A DNA stretch of 58,913 nt from Mycolicibacterium vinylchloridicum (GCF_013404075.1 NZ_JACBJQ010000037.1:1-58913); one strand, 5' to 3'. Numbered from the stretch's first letter, positions 26,213-35,216 are shown. Notes: generated by a model from the sequence alone, not told the origin. Program-made: numbers and translations.

Positions 26213-27343
26213 TCACTCCTTCCCGAGATCAAGCAGCCGGCGGGCGATGATGTTGCGCTGCACTTCCGCGGTGCCGCCGTAGATCGTCGCCGCGCGCGAG
26301 TACAGGTACTCGGTGCGCCAGTCGTTGTCATCGAGCTCGATGGTGCCGGGCAATAGATCGTGGACGGTGTCATAGAGCCGCTGTTCGGCACTGGCCAGCA
26401 GCACCTTGTCGATCGAGGTGTCCGGGCCTAGCTTCTGCCCGTCGGCCAGTCGATGCTGGGTCGCCCTGGACCGGCAGCGCAGCGTGTGCAGCGCGAGGAA
26501 CGCTTCGCCCATATCCCCGTCGATGGCCTCGCCCTGGGCCGAGACCGCGCCGACGAGCGCGTCGAATCGCGAGTACAGATAGGCGATTCGCTGCCAGAAA
26601 CAGGTCGAACGCTCATAGGGCAGCAGGTCCATCGCCAATCGCCAGCCGTCGCCGGGCCGGCCGAGCATCCGGCTGGCGTCGACGGGGACGTTGTCGAAGT
26701 ACACCTCGCAGAACTCGTCGACCCCGTGCATGGTGTGCAATGGCCGAATCGTGATGCCCGGGGTGTCGGTGTCGACGAAGAACGCGGTGATGGCCTGATG
26801 GTTGGGCGTGTCCGCGTCGCCGGTACGGGTCAGCAGGATGCAGCGGTGCGAGTACTGCGCGAAGCTCGTCCACACCTTCTGGCCATTGATGATGTAGCGA
26901 TCCGCGCCTTCCTGCTTGACCGCGCGCGTGGTCAGCGACGCCAGATCGCTGCCCGAGCCCGGCTCGGAGAAGCCTTGGCACCACTGCTCTTCGCCCGACA
27001 GCAGCTTGGGCACCATCTCGGCGGCCAATTCGGGTGTGGCGTAATCGATCATCGTCGGGGCCAGCACTTCGAGCATCGAATACGGTCCCGGCTCGGCGAG
27101 CCGGCGACCGACCACCTCTTCACCGACGATGGCCCGCAACATATCTGAGCCGCCAAGGCCGCCCGCGTGTTCGGGCCAGCCGTAGCGGCTCCAGCCGGCG
27201 TCGTAGAGCGCCTTCTGGACCCGGGCGAATTGGCGGATGTGGCCCTCGAGGGTGTGATCGGAAGGTGGTGTCAGATCGTTTTCGGCCAGCCACGCCTGTA
27301 GTGCCGTGCGGAATACGGCTGGGTCGTGGAGCTCGTCGGTCAT
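26213..27343 (-). CDS. Acyl-CoA dehydrogenase, long catalytic subunit (pair 2)
   Basis: A 376-residue FAD-dependent dehydrogenase: CQGFSEPGSGSDLASL, NGQKVWTSFAQYSHRC, the catalytic-position Glu244-Arg in PYERST, and IYGGTAEVQRNIIARRLL at the C-terminus. It would dehydrogenate a bulky CoA ester together with the short partner that starts 3 bp downstream. ATG 27343 overlaps the stop of the SnoaL-like gene by 4 nt. It belongs to the Rieske oxygenase operon controlled from the palindrome at 31185. Confidence 0.85.
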   Translation of the reverse strand: MTDELHDPAVFRTALQAWLAENDLTPPSDHTLEGHIRQFARVQKALYDAGWSRYGWPEHAGGLGGSDMLRAIVGEEVVGRRLAEPGPYSMLEVLAPTMIDYATPELAAEMVPKLLSGEEQWCQGFSEPGSGSDLASLTTRAVKQEGADRYIINGQKVWTSFAQYSHRCILLTRTGDADTPNHQAITAFFVDTDTPGITIRPLHTMHGVDEFCEVYFDNVPVDASRMLGRPGDGWRLAMDLLPYERSTCFWQRIAYLYSRFDALVGAVSAQGEAIDGDMGEAFLALHTLRCRSRATQHRLADGQKLGPDTSIDKVLLASAEQRLYDTVHDLLPGTIELDDNDWRTEYLYSRAATIYGGTAEVQRNIIARRLLDLGKE

Positions 27344-27774
27344 CCGGCTTCGGGCCTGCCGATCGCGTGCGGGCGGCCGGAATCATGTTCACCGCTGCGC
27401 CGAATGAAGGTCATGGCGCGGGTTTTCAGCCGCCAGCCGTCTTCGGTGCGCAGGTAATTGTCCTTGTAGTACCCGATGCGCATGTCGTGCTTCGAGTGCT
27501 CGATGAAGCACAACGGCTGCGTCCCGGTCGCTGAATCCGGGACATCGGCGTCAAACTCGACCAGCGATGTGCCGGTCATGAACAAGCCCTTGGGGGCGGC
27601 GTCGACGAGTTCGGGGAACCGGTTCAGTGTGTAGGTGGAACCAAATGCGCTGTAGGTGCCGTCCGGTGTGAACACCGAAACCAGGCCGTCGATATCACCC
27701 TGGGTGATCGTGACGGCGTACTTCGCGAGCAGTTGCTGGATCTCGACCAGATCCTCAGTTCGTGACGGTGTCAT
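27340..27774 (-). CDS. SnoaL-like (NTF2-fold) protein
   Basis: A 144-residue cone-shaped alpha/beta domain of the SnoaL/NTF2 superfamily (EIQQLLAKYAVTITQGDIDGLVSVFTPDG start, WRLKTRAMTFIRRSG end). Family members include ketosteroid isomerase, hydratases and small ring-hydroxylating subunits. In an operon with a Rieske alpha subunit it could be an oxygenase beta-like subunit or an isomerase; sequence alone cannot decide. It overlaps the amidohydrolase 3' end by 20 bp and the following dehydrogenase by 4 nt. Confidence 0.75.
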   Translation of the reverse strand: MTPSRTEDLVEIQQLLAKYAVTITQGDIDGLVSVFTPDGTYSAFGSTYTLNRFPELVDAAPKGLFMTGTSLVEFDADVPDSATGTQPLCFIEHSKHDMRIGYYKDNYLRTEDGWRLKTRAMTFIRRSGEHDSGRPHAIGRPEAG

Positions 27775-28978
27775 TCTTGAAGACCTTACCTGCTTTCATT
27801 ACAAAGTTGACACGTTGTGTAACGGTGATGTCCTGCAGCGGATCGCCCGGCACGGCGATGATGTCGGCGAGCAGGCCTTCGGCTATCCGGCCGCGGTCGG
27901 TGACGTTGATCAGGTCGGCGCCGACGACGGTGGCCGCCCGCAGTACCGCCGCCGGCGGCATGCCCCATTCCACCAGGGTGACCAGCTCGTCGGCGTTCCT
28001 GCCGTGCGGGATGGCGGGCGCGTCGGTGCCGACGGCGATCTTGACACCGGCCTCGTAGGCGGCCTTGATCGACGTTTCGGCCTTGGGGAACATCTCGGCA
28101 GCCTTGTCCTGCAACACCTTCGGCGCGTGCGAGACGTCCATCGCCTGGGCCAGCCGGCGGGTGGTCACCAGGAACCGGTCGTTGTCGACGAGCATCTGGA
28201 TGGCTTCGTCGTCCATCAGGAAGCCATGCTCGATGCAGTCGATGCCGCAGGCCACCGCATGCTTGACGGCCTCGGCGCCGTGGGTATGTGCGGCCACCCG
28301 CAGACCCCGCCGGTGTGCCTCGTCGACGATCACGCGCAGCTCTTCGTCCGAATAATGTTGCGCGCCAGCCTCACCGGTCAGCGACATGACCCCGCCGGAA
28401 CAGCACACCTTGATCAGCTGGGCGCCGTGCTTGATCTGGTAGCGCACCGCCTTGCGGATCTCGTCGACCCCGTTGGCGATGCCCTCCTCGATCGTCAGCT
28501 CGAGCACGCCGGGCATGAACGCGGCGAACATCGTCGGGTCCAGGTGCCCACCGGTCGGGGTGATGGCATGGCCGGCCGGGATGATGCGCGGGCCTTCGAT
28601 CCAGCCTGCGTCGATGGCCTTGCCCAGTGCGACGTCGAGCAGGTAGCCGCCGGTCTTCACGAACAGTCCGAGGTTGCGCACCGTGGTGAAACCGGCACGC
28701 AGCGTGCGGCGGGCGTTGCCGACCGCACGCAGGACCCGGGTCGGCGGGTCGTCCTGAACCTGGGAAAGGCCGGGGTTTTCGCCCCGGCCACCCATCAGGA
28801 GGTTGACCTCCATGTCCATCAGGCCTGGTAGCAGGATGGCGTCCCCGAGATCGACAACCTCGCCCTCGGGGGTGCCGCCGACAGACACGATTCGGTCGCC
28901 CTCGACCTTCACGATGGCGGGGCGGACGATTTCGCCCGCGTCGACGTCGACGTACCCGGCAGCCTTCAGGGTCAGCAC
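27755..28978 (-). CDS. Imidazolonepropionase-like amidohydrolase lacking the N-terminal HxH metal motif
   Basis: A 407-residue amidohydrolase-superfamily protein with a composite N/C-terminal beta-sandwich around a TIM barrel. Expected metal-site elements Lys190 (LIKVCCSGG), His231/His233 (HTHG), His251 (IEHG) and Asp319 (VGTDAP) are present. The first-strand HxH is replaced by Glu57-Val-Asn59 (PGLMDMEVNL where PGLIDxHxH is usual). It may bind one metal or a different one, or have a changed reaction. The start is GTG 28978, 2 bp after the preceding stop. Natural substrates of the family are cyclic amides, peptides or lactones; here probably a ring intermediate. Confidence 0.8.
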   Translation of the reverse strand: MLTLKAAGYVDVDAGEIVRPAIVKVEGDRIVSVGGTPEGEVVDLGDAILLPGLMDMEVNLLMGGRGENPGLSQVQDDPPTRVLRAVGNARRTLRAGFTTVRNLGLFVKTGGYLLDVALGKAIDAGWIEGPRIIPAGHAITPTGGHLDPTMFAAFMPGVLELTIEEGIANGVDEIRKAVRYQIKHGAQLIKVCCSGGVMSLTGEAGAQHYSDEELRVIVDEAHRRGLRVAAHTHGAEAVKHAVACGIDCIEHGFLMDDEAIQMLVDNDRFLVTTRRLAQAMDVSHAPKVLQDKAAEMFPKAETSIKAAYEAGVKIAVGTDAPAIPHGRNADELVTLVEWGMPPAAVLRAATVVGADLINVTDRGRIAEGLLADIIAVPGDPLQDITVTQRVNFVMKAGKVFKNDTVTN

Positions 28979-28980
28979 GC

Positions 28981-29310
28981 TCAGACCACCGGCTCCTTGA
29001 TCAGTCGGATATACGCGGCACCGCTGTCGAGCACGCGGGGCTGCTTCCACACCTCGACCGGAAAGCTCACCTGGACGATCGATTGTCCTAGGTGTACCAG
29101 AGCCTTGGCGTCTTCCGGCATGCCTTGGAGCGGAAAGCGGGCGTCGACGTAGACCATGATGTCTTCCAGCCGCGCCATGCCGGCGTCGTACAGCTCCTGC
29201 ATCTCGTCCATCGTCGAGTTCAGCCGCTTCTGGTAACGCTCTTCCTCGGTCGGCAGGCACCAGTCGCTGAAGCGCTCCAGGTCGGCGAATTCCGTTGGCA
29301 ACTTAGACAT
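28981..29310 (-). CDS. Small protein of unknown function in the Rieske oxygenase operon
   Basis: A 109-residue soluble protein rich in acidic and aromatic residues (FADLERFSDWCLPTEEERY, helical middle, strand-rich end VVQVSFPVEVWKQP-type). I do not recognise a family. ATG 29310 overlaps the Rieske stop by 8 bp, so it is translationally coupled and may be an accessory subunit. Only one cysteine is present, so it carries no iron-sulphur cluster of its own. Confidence 0.65.
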   Translation of the reverse strand: MSKLPTEFADLERFSDWCLPTEEERYQKRLNSTMDEMQELYDAGMARLEDIMVYVDARFPLQGMPEDAKALVHLGQSIVQVSFPVEVWKQPRVLDSGAAYIRLIKEPVV

Positions 29311-30628
29311 TTGCGTTTTCCTTCGCAGGCTTGACGGCGGCCGAGCCGTTTCCGTTGGCCAAAGACTCTTTGTACCGGTCCACGTACTTGTGAGCGGTGT
29401 GGTGCAGGTGGCGCAACAAGATCTCCTGATCGCACAGCGGGAAGTCGAGTACGGCGCGGGTGCCGATCTGGGTCTGCGTTGCTTCCAGGGTATTGGCGTC
29501 CTGGAACGCGTACTCCTTGAAGGTCACCGCGGCCAGTTCCTGGGAGAGTCGTTCGCGCAGGTTCTTCGGCGGCACGAAGTACAGGTCGGCCTCGAAGATG
29601 TGGGAGTCCACTCCCGTCGGCCAGTAGTTGTAGGTCAGGTACCAGCCCGGCGCCCAGAACAGCAACGTGAAGTTCGGGAAGAACTCGAAGGAGTCCTGGC
29701 CCCACGTCGAGTGCCGGCCGGGGTTGATCGCGGGCGGCAGTTCGTCGGGCAGGATGCCCTTGATGTCGGGGCGGTCCCACGGCCCGAACAAGCCGCTGTG
29801 CAGGATCCGCTCAATCGGCTTGACCATCTTCAGGTCCTTCGGCGGACTCATGCCGCCCCAGGACGAGATCATCGAGTGGTCGCCCTTGATGTCGTAGTGC
29901 AGCGCCTCGAAGCCGAACTTGGCGAGCTTCTCGGCTTCCTCCTTCTCCGCCTGCTTCATATGCAGGATCGGAGCGTGGTAGAACTCCACGAAGGCGTCGA
30001 TGAACAGCTTCCAGTTGGACCCGACCGTCGCGCGGTAGCTGTAGTGCTCGGTCATCTCGTGGAAGGGATAGCCCTTCAGGCCCTGGCCGAATTCGCCGAG
30101 GTACTCCTCGAGCGAGACCGCGTCGTCGTCGAAGTTGACGAAGATGAAGCCCTCCCACACCTCGCAGCGCACCGGCTTGAGCGGGTAGTCGGCCTTGTCG
30201 ACGTCGAAGAACTCCTGCTCCTGCTGGATGAAGGTGAGATCGCCCTTCAGCGAGTAGCGCCAGGCGTGGTACTTGCAGACGAACTGCCGGCAGCTGCCGG
30301 AAACCTCTTCGCCGGGGTAGTCGTTCCACACCAGCTTGTTTCCGCGATGGCGGCACAGGTTGTAGAAGGCACGGACCTCGTCACCGTCGTTGACGATGAT
30401 GATCGACGTTCCCGCGCCGACCGACGGCAGCTCGCGGGTGATGTAGTTGCCCTTCTTGGGAATCAGCTCCACGCGGCCCATTTGCAGCCAGGTCTTGCGG
30501 AAGATGGCCTGCTGCTCCAGCTTCCAGTGCTCGGGATCAATCGAGTCCTCATAGTTGACCGGAGCAGTGCCGAGTTCTGGCCAGTTCTCGGTCCAGCTGC
30601 CGACATCCGGCTTCTTGAAAAATGCCAC
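29303..30628 (-). CDS. Rieske non-heme iron oxygenase, alpha (catalytic) subunit
   Basis: A 441-residue oxygenase. The Rieske ligands are Cys92-x-His94 and Cys118-x2-His121, separated by 23 residues (longer than the common ~17). The mononuclear-iron site begins Asp211-x3-Glu215-x2-His218-x4-His223. It would hydroxylate or demethylate a hydrophobic ring or side chain with electrons from a ferredoxin, perhaps the [2Fe-2S] protein at 18193. GTG 30628 has gaaagg 7 nt upstream; the frame stays open to 30832 but that part is antisense. It is the second gene of the operon after the CMD-like gene, 4 bp apart. Confidence 0.9.
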   Translation of the reverse strand: MAFFKKPDVGSWTENWPELGTAPVNYEDSIDPEHWKLEQQAIFRKTWLQMGRVELIPKKGNYITRELPSVGAGTSIIIVNDGDEVRAFYNLCRHRGNKLVWNDYPGEEVSGSCRQFVCKYHAWRYSLKGDLTFIQQEQEFFDVDKADYPLKPVRCEVWEGFIFVNFDDDAVSLEEYLGEFGQGLKGYPFHEMTEHYSYRATVGSNWKLFIDAFVEFYHAPILHMKQAEKEEAEKLAKFGFEALHYDIKGDHSMISSWGGMSPPKDLKMVKPIERILHSGLFGPWDRPDIKGILPDELPPAINPGRHSTWGQDSFEFFPNFTLLFWAPGWYLTYNYWPTGVDSHIFEADLYFVPPKNLRERLSQELAAVTFKEYAFQDANTLEATQTQIGTRAVLDFPLCDQEILLRHLHHTAHKYVDRYKESLANGNGSAAVKPAKENANV

Positions 30629-30632
30629 GTAC

Positions 30633-31163
30633 TTACCTTTCGTTCTCGAGCTGTACGCCAAAGGTGTTGAACGCCATGGCCAACATGCCGTAGGCGCCGA
30701 CGGTGAAGACGAAATCCATGCGTTGACGCTCGCTGAGGTGCTCGCCGAGCGCGGCCCAGGTCTCGTCGGTGAGATTCGACGTGTCCTCGAGCTCGTCGGT
30801 GGCCCGGACGACCAGTCGGTCGAGCTCGTCATTGGCCCCGCCGTTACGGATGGCCTCCACGTCGGCGTCGGTCAGACCCTCGGCCTCGGCCATCTCCACG
30901 TGGTGCTCCCACTCGTAGGCGCACTCGCGTCGATGCGCGACCCGCAACACGGCGACCTCTCGCAGCCGGGCGGGCAGCGTGGAACGGAACAGCAGGTAGA
31001 CGTTGAAGCCGAGGTAAGCCTTGGTGAGGTCGGGATGCCGGACGAGAGTGGACAGCGCCGTCCCGGCTCCTTCGGGGTTCTGCCGGTCGCGCGGCAGCAT
31101 GCCCTTCAGGGCCAGCTGCACGTCGTCGTCCCACTGTTCCGCAGGTAGCGGCGTCAGGCGCAC
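30633..31163 (-). CDS. Carboxymuconolactone decarboxylase/AhpD-fold protein
   Basis: A 176-residue all-helical protein of the CMD/AhpD fold, with the signature RRECAYEWEHHVEMAEAEGL (Glu80, Cys81, His88); the second Cys of AhpD is replaced by Glu84, so it is not a disulphide peroxidase. Members act as decarboxylases, lactone hydrolases or thiol-dependent reductases; function here is open. GTG 31163 has agggggg about 7 nt upstream. It is the first gene of the seven-gene leftward operon, with the perfect palindrome 22-36 bp upstream. Confidence 0.8.
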   Translation of the reverse strand: MRLTPLPAEQWDDDVQLALKGMLPRDRQNPEGAGTALSTLVRHPDLTKAYLGFNVYLLFRSTLPARLREVAVLRVAHRRECAYEWEHHVEMAEAEGLTDADVEAIRNGGANDELDRLVVRATDELEDTSNLTDETWAALGEHLSERQRMDFVFTVGAYGMLAMAFNTFGVQLENER

Positions 31164-31184
31164 CGGTAGCCCCCTCTCAAGGTG

Positions 31185-31199
31185 GAGAATCTCATTCTC
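31185..31199. promoter_or_regulatory. Operator-like palindrome GAGAAT-CTC-ATTCTC
   Basis: A perfect 15-bp dyad directly upstream of the CMD-like gene, the first gene of the Rieske operon. Binding there would block the promoter. Confidence 0.7.
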
Positions 31200-31316
31200 A
31201 TATCCGGATAACAGATTTCCACGATCTTGCCGGAAGGTCAATCCCCGGGTGTGAGCAGGGCGGAAAATCCGAGGTCGGCTGGGCGTGTCAGGGTGCCAGC
31301 CTACGGCTGCGGCGCT

Positions 31317-31369
31317 CCGGTAAGGCGATTACCGGATGTTGATTCTCGTGGAATGAGAAGCTAGTTTCC
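31317..31369. promoter_or_regulatory. Dyad CCGGTAA-N5-TTACCGG and degenerate GAGAA-type half-sites before amidohydrolase
   Basis: A perfect 7-bp dyad (31317-31335) is followed by attctc (31342-31347) and gagaag (31355-31360), then gtttcc. The half-sites resemble the cluster palindrome but are not in the regular arrangement. This is the promoter area of the rightward amidohydrolase operon. Weak evidence. Confidence 0.35.
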
Positions 31370-31400
31370 AGTAGAGAGGGCCACGACGGAAGGAGCCGCT

Positions 31401-32696
31401 ATGCGCAAAGAGGACATGATCCTGATCAGCGTGGACGATCACATTGTCGAGCCGCCCGACATGTTCAAGAACCATCTGCCGAAGAAGTATGTCGATGATG
31501 CGCCGCGGTTGGTGCACAATCCGGATGGCTCGGATATGTGGCGTTTCCGCGACATCGTCATCCCGAATGTGGCGTTGAATGCGGTGGCGGGCCGGCCCAA
31601 GGAGGAGTACGGGTTGGAGCCGCAGGGGCTCGATGAGATCCGGCCGGGGTGTTACAACGTCGACGAGCGCGTGAAGGACATGAATGCCGGGGGGATCCTG
31701 GGCTCGATGTGTTTCCCGTCGTTCCCGGGTTTCGCGGGCCGGTTGTTCGCCACCGAGGATGCCGAGTTCTCGTTGGCGTTGGTGCAGGCCTACAACGACT
31801 GGCATGTCGAGGAGTGGTGTGGGGCTTATCCGGCGCGGTTCATCCCGATGACGTTGCCGGTGATCTGGGATCCGGTGGCCTGTGCTGCCGAGATCCGCCG
31901 TAACGCCGCCCGTGGGGTGCATTCGCTGACGTTCAGCGAGAACCCGGCCGCGATGGGCTATCCCAGTTTCCACGACTTCGATCACTGGAAGCCGATGTGG
32001 GACGCGCTGGTCGATACCGACACCGTGCTCAACGTGCACATCGGGTCCTCGGGCCGGCTGGCGATCACCGCCCCCGATGCGCCGATGGACGTGATGATCA
32101 CCCTGCAGCCGATGAACATCGTGCAGGCTGCCGCCGATCTGTTGTGGTCCCGCCCGGTCAAGGAGTACCCCGATCTGAAGATCGCGTTGAGTGAGGGCGG
32201 CACCGGCTGGATTCCGTATTTCCTGGAGCGGGCTGATCGCACCTATGAGATGCACTCGACGTGGACCGGGCAGGACTTCAAGGGCAAGAAGCCCAGCGAG
32301 GTGTTCCGGGATCACTTCCTGACCTGTTTCATCTCCGATCACGTGGGTGTGCAACTGCGTAACGATGTCGGGATCGACAACATCTGCTGGGAAGCCGACT
32401 ACCCGCACTCGGATTCGATGTGGCCCGGCGCCCCTGAGCAACTCGACGAGGTGTTGCGCGAACACAACGTCCCCGACGACGACATCAACAAGATGACCTA
32501 CCAGAACGCCATGCGCTGGTACCACTGGGACCCCTTCACCCACATCACCAAAGAACAGGCCACCATCGGCGCACTACGCAAAGCCGCCGAAGGACACGAC
32601 GTGTCCATCCAGGCGCTGTCGAAGAAGGAGAAGACCGGCGCCAACTTCGCCGACTTCGCGGCGAATGCCAAGGAGATGTCCGGCAACACGGACTGA
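31401..32696 (+). CDS. Amidohydrolase_2/ACMSD-type TIM-barrel hydrolase (first of three)
   Basis: A 431-residue member of the aminocarboxymuconate-semialdehyde decarboxylase-like amidohydrolases. The N-terminal metal segment reads ISVDDHIVEPPD (a DDH variant of the usual HxH), with His213 in VLNVHIGSSG and Asp333 in WEADYPHSD. It would hydrolyse or decarboxylate a ring-derived acid. The ATG has gaaggag 6 nt upstream. It is the first gene of the rightward run to 37550 and divergent from the Rieske operon. Confidence 0.85.
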   Translation: MRKEDMILISVDDHIVEPPDMFKNHLPKKYVDDAPRLVHNPDGSDMWRFRDIVIPNVALNAVAGRPKEEYGLEPQGLDEIRPGCYNVDERVKDMNAGGILGSMCFPSFPGFAGRLFATEDAEFSLALVQAYNDWHVEEWCGAYPARFIPMTLPVIWDPVACAAEIRRNAARGVHSLTFSENPAAMGYPSFHDFDHWKPMWDALVDTDTVLNVHIGSSGRLAITAPDAPMDVMITLQPMNIVQAAADLLWSRPVKEYPDLKIALSEGGTGWIPYFLERADRTYEMHSTWTGQDFKGKKPSEVFRDHFLTCFISDHVGVQLRNDVGIDNICWEADYPHSDSMWPGAPEQLDEVLREHNVPDDDINKMTYQNAMRWYHWDPFTHITKEQATIGALRKAAEGHDVSIQALSKKEKTGANFADFAANAKEMSGNTD

Positions 32697-32715
32697 AGGG
32701 TCCGCGGAACGACGG

Positions 32716-32749
32716 GCGCCGGTGCGCACAAGGGCGATCGCACCGGCGC
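32716..32749. terminator. Hairpin between amidohydrolase and acyl-CoA dehydrogenase
   Basis: Perfect 11-bp arms (32716-32726 gcgccggtgcg, 32739-32749) with a 12-nt loop. It could attenuate or stabilise the transcript between the two genes; no U-tract. Confidence 0.45.
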
Positions 32750-32788
32750 GCTCGACTGCGTGCCGATATTGAGTAGAGGAGTGTTGGT

Positions 32789-33979
32789 GTGTCTTCAGGG
32801 ATGAGCTTCGAGCTGACCGAAGATCAGGAACTGATCCGAAAGTCGGTGCGCGAGCTGGCATCACGCTTCGATGACCAGTACTGGATGGACAAGGACCAAG
32901 CGCACGAGTTCCCGCAGGAATTCTACGACGCCATCGCCAAGGGTGGCTGGCTCGGCATGACCATCCCGGAGGAGTACGGCGGCCACGGTCTGGGCATCAC
33001 CGAGGCCACCATCCTCGCCGAGGAGGTCGCCCGGTCCGGCGGTGCCATGAACGCCGCGAGTTCCATCCACATGTCGATCTTCGGCATGCAGCCCGTGGTG
33101 GTGTTCGGCTCCGACGAGATGAAGGCGGCGACGCTGCCCCGTATTGTCAACGGAGACCTGCACGTCTGCTTCGGCGTCACCGAACCCGGTGCGGGACTGG
33201 ACACTTCCCGCATCACGACGTTCGCCAAGCGTGACGGCGACCACTATGTGGTCAACGGCCGCAAGGTGTGGATCTCCAAGGCGCTGGAATCCGAGAAGAT
33301 CCTGCTGCTGACGCGGACCGAGAGCCGCGAGGACGTTGAAAAGCGCGGAGGCAGGCCGACCGAAGGTCTGTCCTTGTTCCTCACCGATATCGACCGCGAC
33401 CACGTCGATATCCGGCCCATCAAAAAGATGGGGCGCAATGCCGTCAGCTCCAACGAGGTGTTCATCGACGACCTGCGGATCCCGGTCTCCGACCGGATCG
33501 GCGACGAGGGCAAGGGTTTCTCCTACATCCTGCACGGGCTGAACCCCGAGCGGATGCTGATCGCCGCCGAGGCGCTGGGCATCGGGCGGGTGGCGCTGGA
33601 CCGGGCGGTGAAGTACGCCAATGAGCGCATCGTGTTCGACCGGCCGATCGGGATGAATCAGGGCATCCAGTTCCCCCTGGCGGACTCGCTGGCGCGCCTG
33701 GACGCCGCCGAGCTGATCCTGCGCAAGGCGACCTGGCTTTACGACAACGGCAAGTCGTGCGGCCGGGAAGCCAATATGGCCAAATACCTGTGCGCGGATG
33801 CCGGGTTCGCGGCGGCCGACCGCGCATTGCAGACGCACGGCGGCATGGGCTACTCCGAGGAGTACAACATCTCCCGGTTCTTCCGCGAATCACGCCTGAT
33901 GAAGATCGCTCCCGTCAGCCAGGAGATGATCCTGAACTTCCTCAGCTCCAACGTGCTCGGCCTGCCCAAGAGCTATTAG
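32789..33979 (+). CDS. Acyl-CoA dehydrogenase (single-subunit type, isovaleryl/long-chain-like active site)
   Basis: A 396-residue FAD-dependent dehydrogenase of full length. Motifs are FGVTEPGAGLDTSR, NGRKVWISKA, and Glu254-Arg in NPERMLIAAEALG, the helix position used as base by isovaleryl-CoA dehydrogenase. The C-terminal site that carries the base in short/medium-chain enzymes (YEGT) reads APVSQ, so the base cannot be there. The start is GTG 32789 (gaggag 7 nt upstream) or ATG 32801. It precedes a CoA-transferase by 22 bp. Confidence 0.85.
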   Translation: MSSGMSFELTEDQELIRKSVRELASRFDDQYWMDKDQAHEFPQEFYDAIAKGGWLGMTIPEEYGGHGLGITEATILAEEVARSGGAMNAASSIHMSIFGMQPVVVFGSDEMKAATLPRIVNGDLHVCFGVTEPGAGLDTSRITTFAKRDGDHYVVNGRKVWISKALESEKILLLTRTESREDVEKRGGRPTEGLSLFLTDIDRDHVDIRPIKKMGRNAVSSNEVFIDDLRIPVSDRIGDEGKGFSYILHGLNPERMLIAAEALGIGRVALDRAVKYANERIVFDRPIGMNQGIQFPLADSLARLDAAELILRKATWLYDNGKSCGREANMAKYLCADAGFAAADRALQTHGGMGYSEEYNISRFFRESRLMKIAPVSQEMILNFLSSNVLGLPKSY

Positions 33980-34001
33980 CGGCCGACCGTATGGTGATCT
34001 G

Positions 34002-35216
34002 ATGACTTCTGCACAAGGACCGGCAGCCCCGCTGGCCGGTATCACCGTCGTGGCCCTGGAACAGGCGGTGGCGGCGCCGATGTGCTCGCGCGTCCTCGCC
34101 GACTTCGGCGCCCGGGTGATCAAGGTCGAGAACCCGGCCGGTGGCGATTTCGCCCGGCACTACGACGACGTCGTCAACGGTCCCGGTGGGCTCGCCGCCC
34201 ATTTTGTGTGGGCCAACCGCAACAAAGAATCCATCGCGCTGGACCTCAAGTCGGACGAGGGTCTTCAGATCCTGCACCGCTTGCTGGACCGCGCCGACGC
34301 GCTGGTGTCGAATCTGGCGCCGGGATCCACTGCCAGGCTTGGCATCTCGCCCGAACAGCTACGTGAGCGCCACCCCGACGTGATTGCTGTCGAGATCGAC
34401 GGCTACGGGGCGGGCGGCCCGCTGTCGAACAAGCGGGCCTATGATCTGCTGGCGCAGGCAGAGTCCGGATCATGCTCTGTCACAGGCTATCCCGGGATGC
34501 CGGCCAAGCCCGGACCGCCGATCGCCGACATCTCCACCGGGTTGTACTCGGCGCTGTCGATCATGGCGCTGCTGATCTCCCGGGACGGCCGCGAGTGCCG
34601 GGGCGCGGCGGTCAACGTAAGCCTGTTCGACACCATGATGGACCTGATGGGCTATCCGCTGACCTACACCCAACATTCCGGAATCGACCAGCAGCCGTTG
34701 GGGATGAACTCCCCGGCGGTGGCGCCCTACGGCTCCTTTACGACGGCAGACGACCAGACGGTGGTGCTGGGCACCACCAACGACCGCGAGTGGCAACGGC
34801 TGGCTCGCGAGATCATCGAGCGACCCGACCTGGCCGACGACCCTCGGTACGCCACCAACTCCGATCGGTGCGCCCACCGCGGAGTCCTCAACGAGGCGAT
34901 CCAAACCTGGTGTGCCCAGCACGATCTCGCGCACATCCAGAAGACCGCCGACACCGCGGGCATCGGCAACGCCCGCTACAATCTGCCAAGCGATGTGCTG
35001 GCGCACCCGCAACTGTCCGATCGCGATCGCTGGCGGACGGTGCAAACCACAGCTGGGCCGATCGAGGCGATCCTGCCGCCACCGATCATCGCCGGATATG
35101 AGCAGCCGATGGGTCCGGTACCAGGTCTCGGAGAGCACACCGATGTTCTGCTGGCCGAACTGGGCTTGTCCGCCAATGAGATCGACCGCCTGCGCGCGCA
35201 GGGCGTTGTCGCCTGA
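34002..35216 (+). CDS. CaiB/BaiF family III CoA-transferase (second)
   Basis: A 404-residue family III CoA-transferase with LAGITVVALEQAVAAPMCSR, NRNKESIALDL and probable catalytic Asp176 in IADISTG. It would transfer CoA to a carboxylic acid produced in the pathway. The length matches true transferases better than racemases. The ATG lies 22 bp after the dehydrogenase stop and the thiolase follows after 31 bp, forming one rightward operon. It is distinct in sequence from the first one at 17129, so it probably handles a different acid. Confidence 0.85.
   Translation: MTSAQGPAAPLAGITVVALEQAVAAPMCSRVLADFGARVIKVENPAGGDFARHYDDVVNGPGGLAAHFVWANRNKESIALDLKSDEGLQILHRLLDRADALVSNLAPGSTARLGISPEQLRERHPDVIAVEIDGYGAGGPLSNKRAYDLLAQAESGSCSVTGYPGMPAKPGPPIADISTGLYSALSIMALLISRDGRECRGAAVNVSLFDTMMDLMGYPLTYTQHSGIDQQPLGMNSPAVAPYGSFTTADDQTVVLGTTNDREWQRLAREIIERPDLADDPRYATNSDRCAHRGVLNEAIQTWCAQHDLAHIQKTADTAGIGNARYNLPSDVLAHPQLSDRDRWRTVQTTAGPIEAILPPPIIAGYEQPMGPVPGLGEHTDVLLAELGLSANEIDRLRAQGVVA

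Noticed and set aside
29303..30832. Longer Rieske oxygenase starting at 30832
   Set aside because: The added 68 residues are Ser/Arg-rich and antisense to the CMD-like gene; GTG 30628 has a proper ribosome-binding site.
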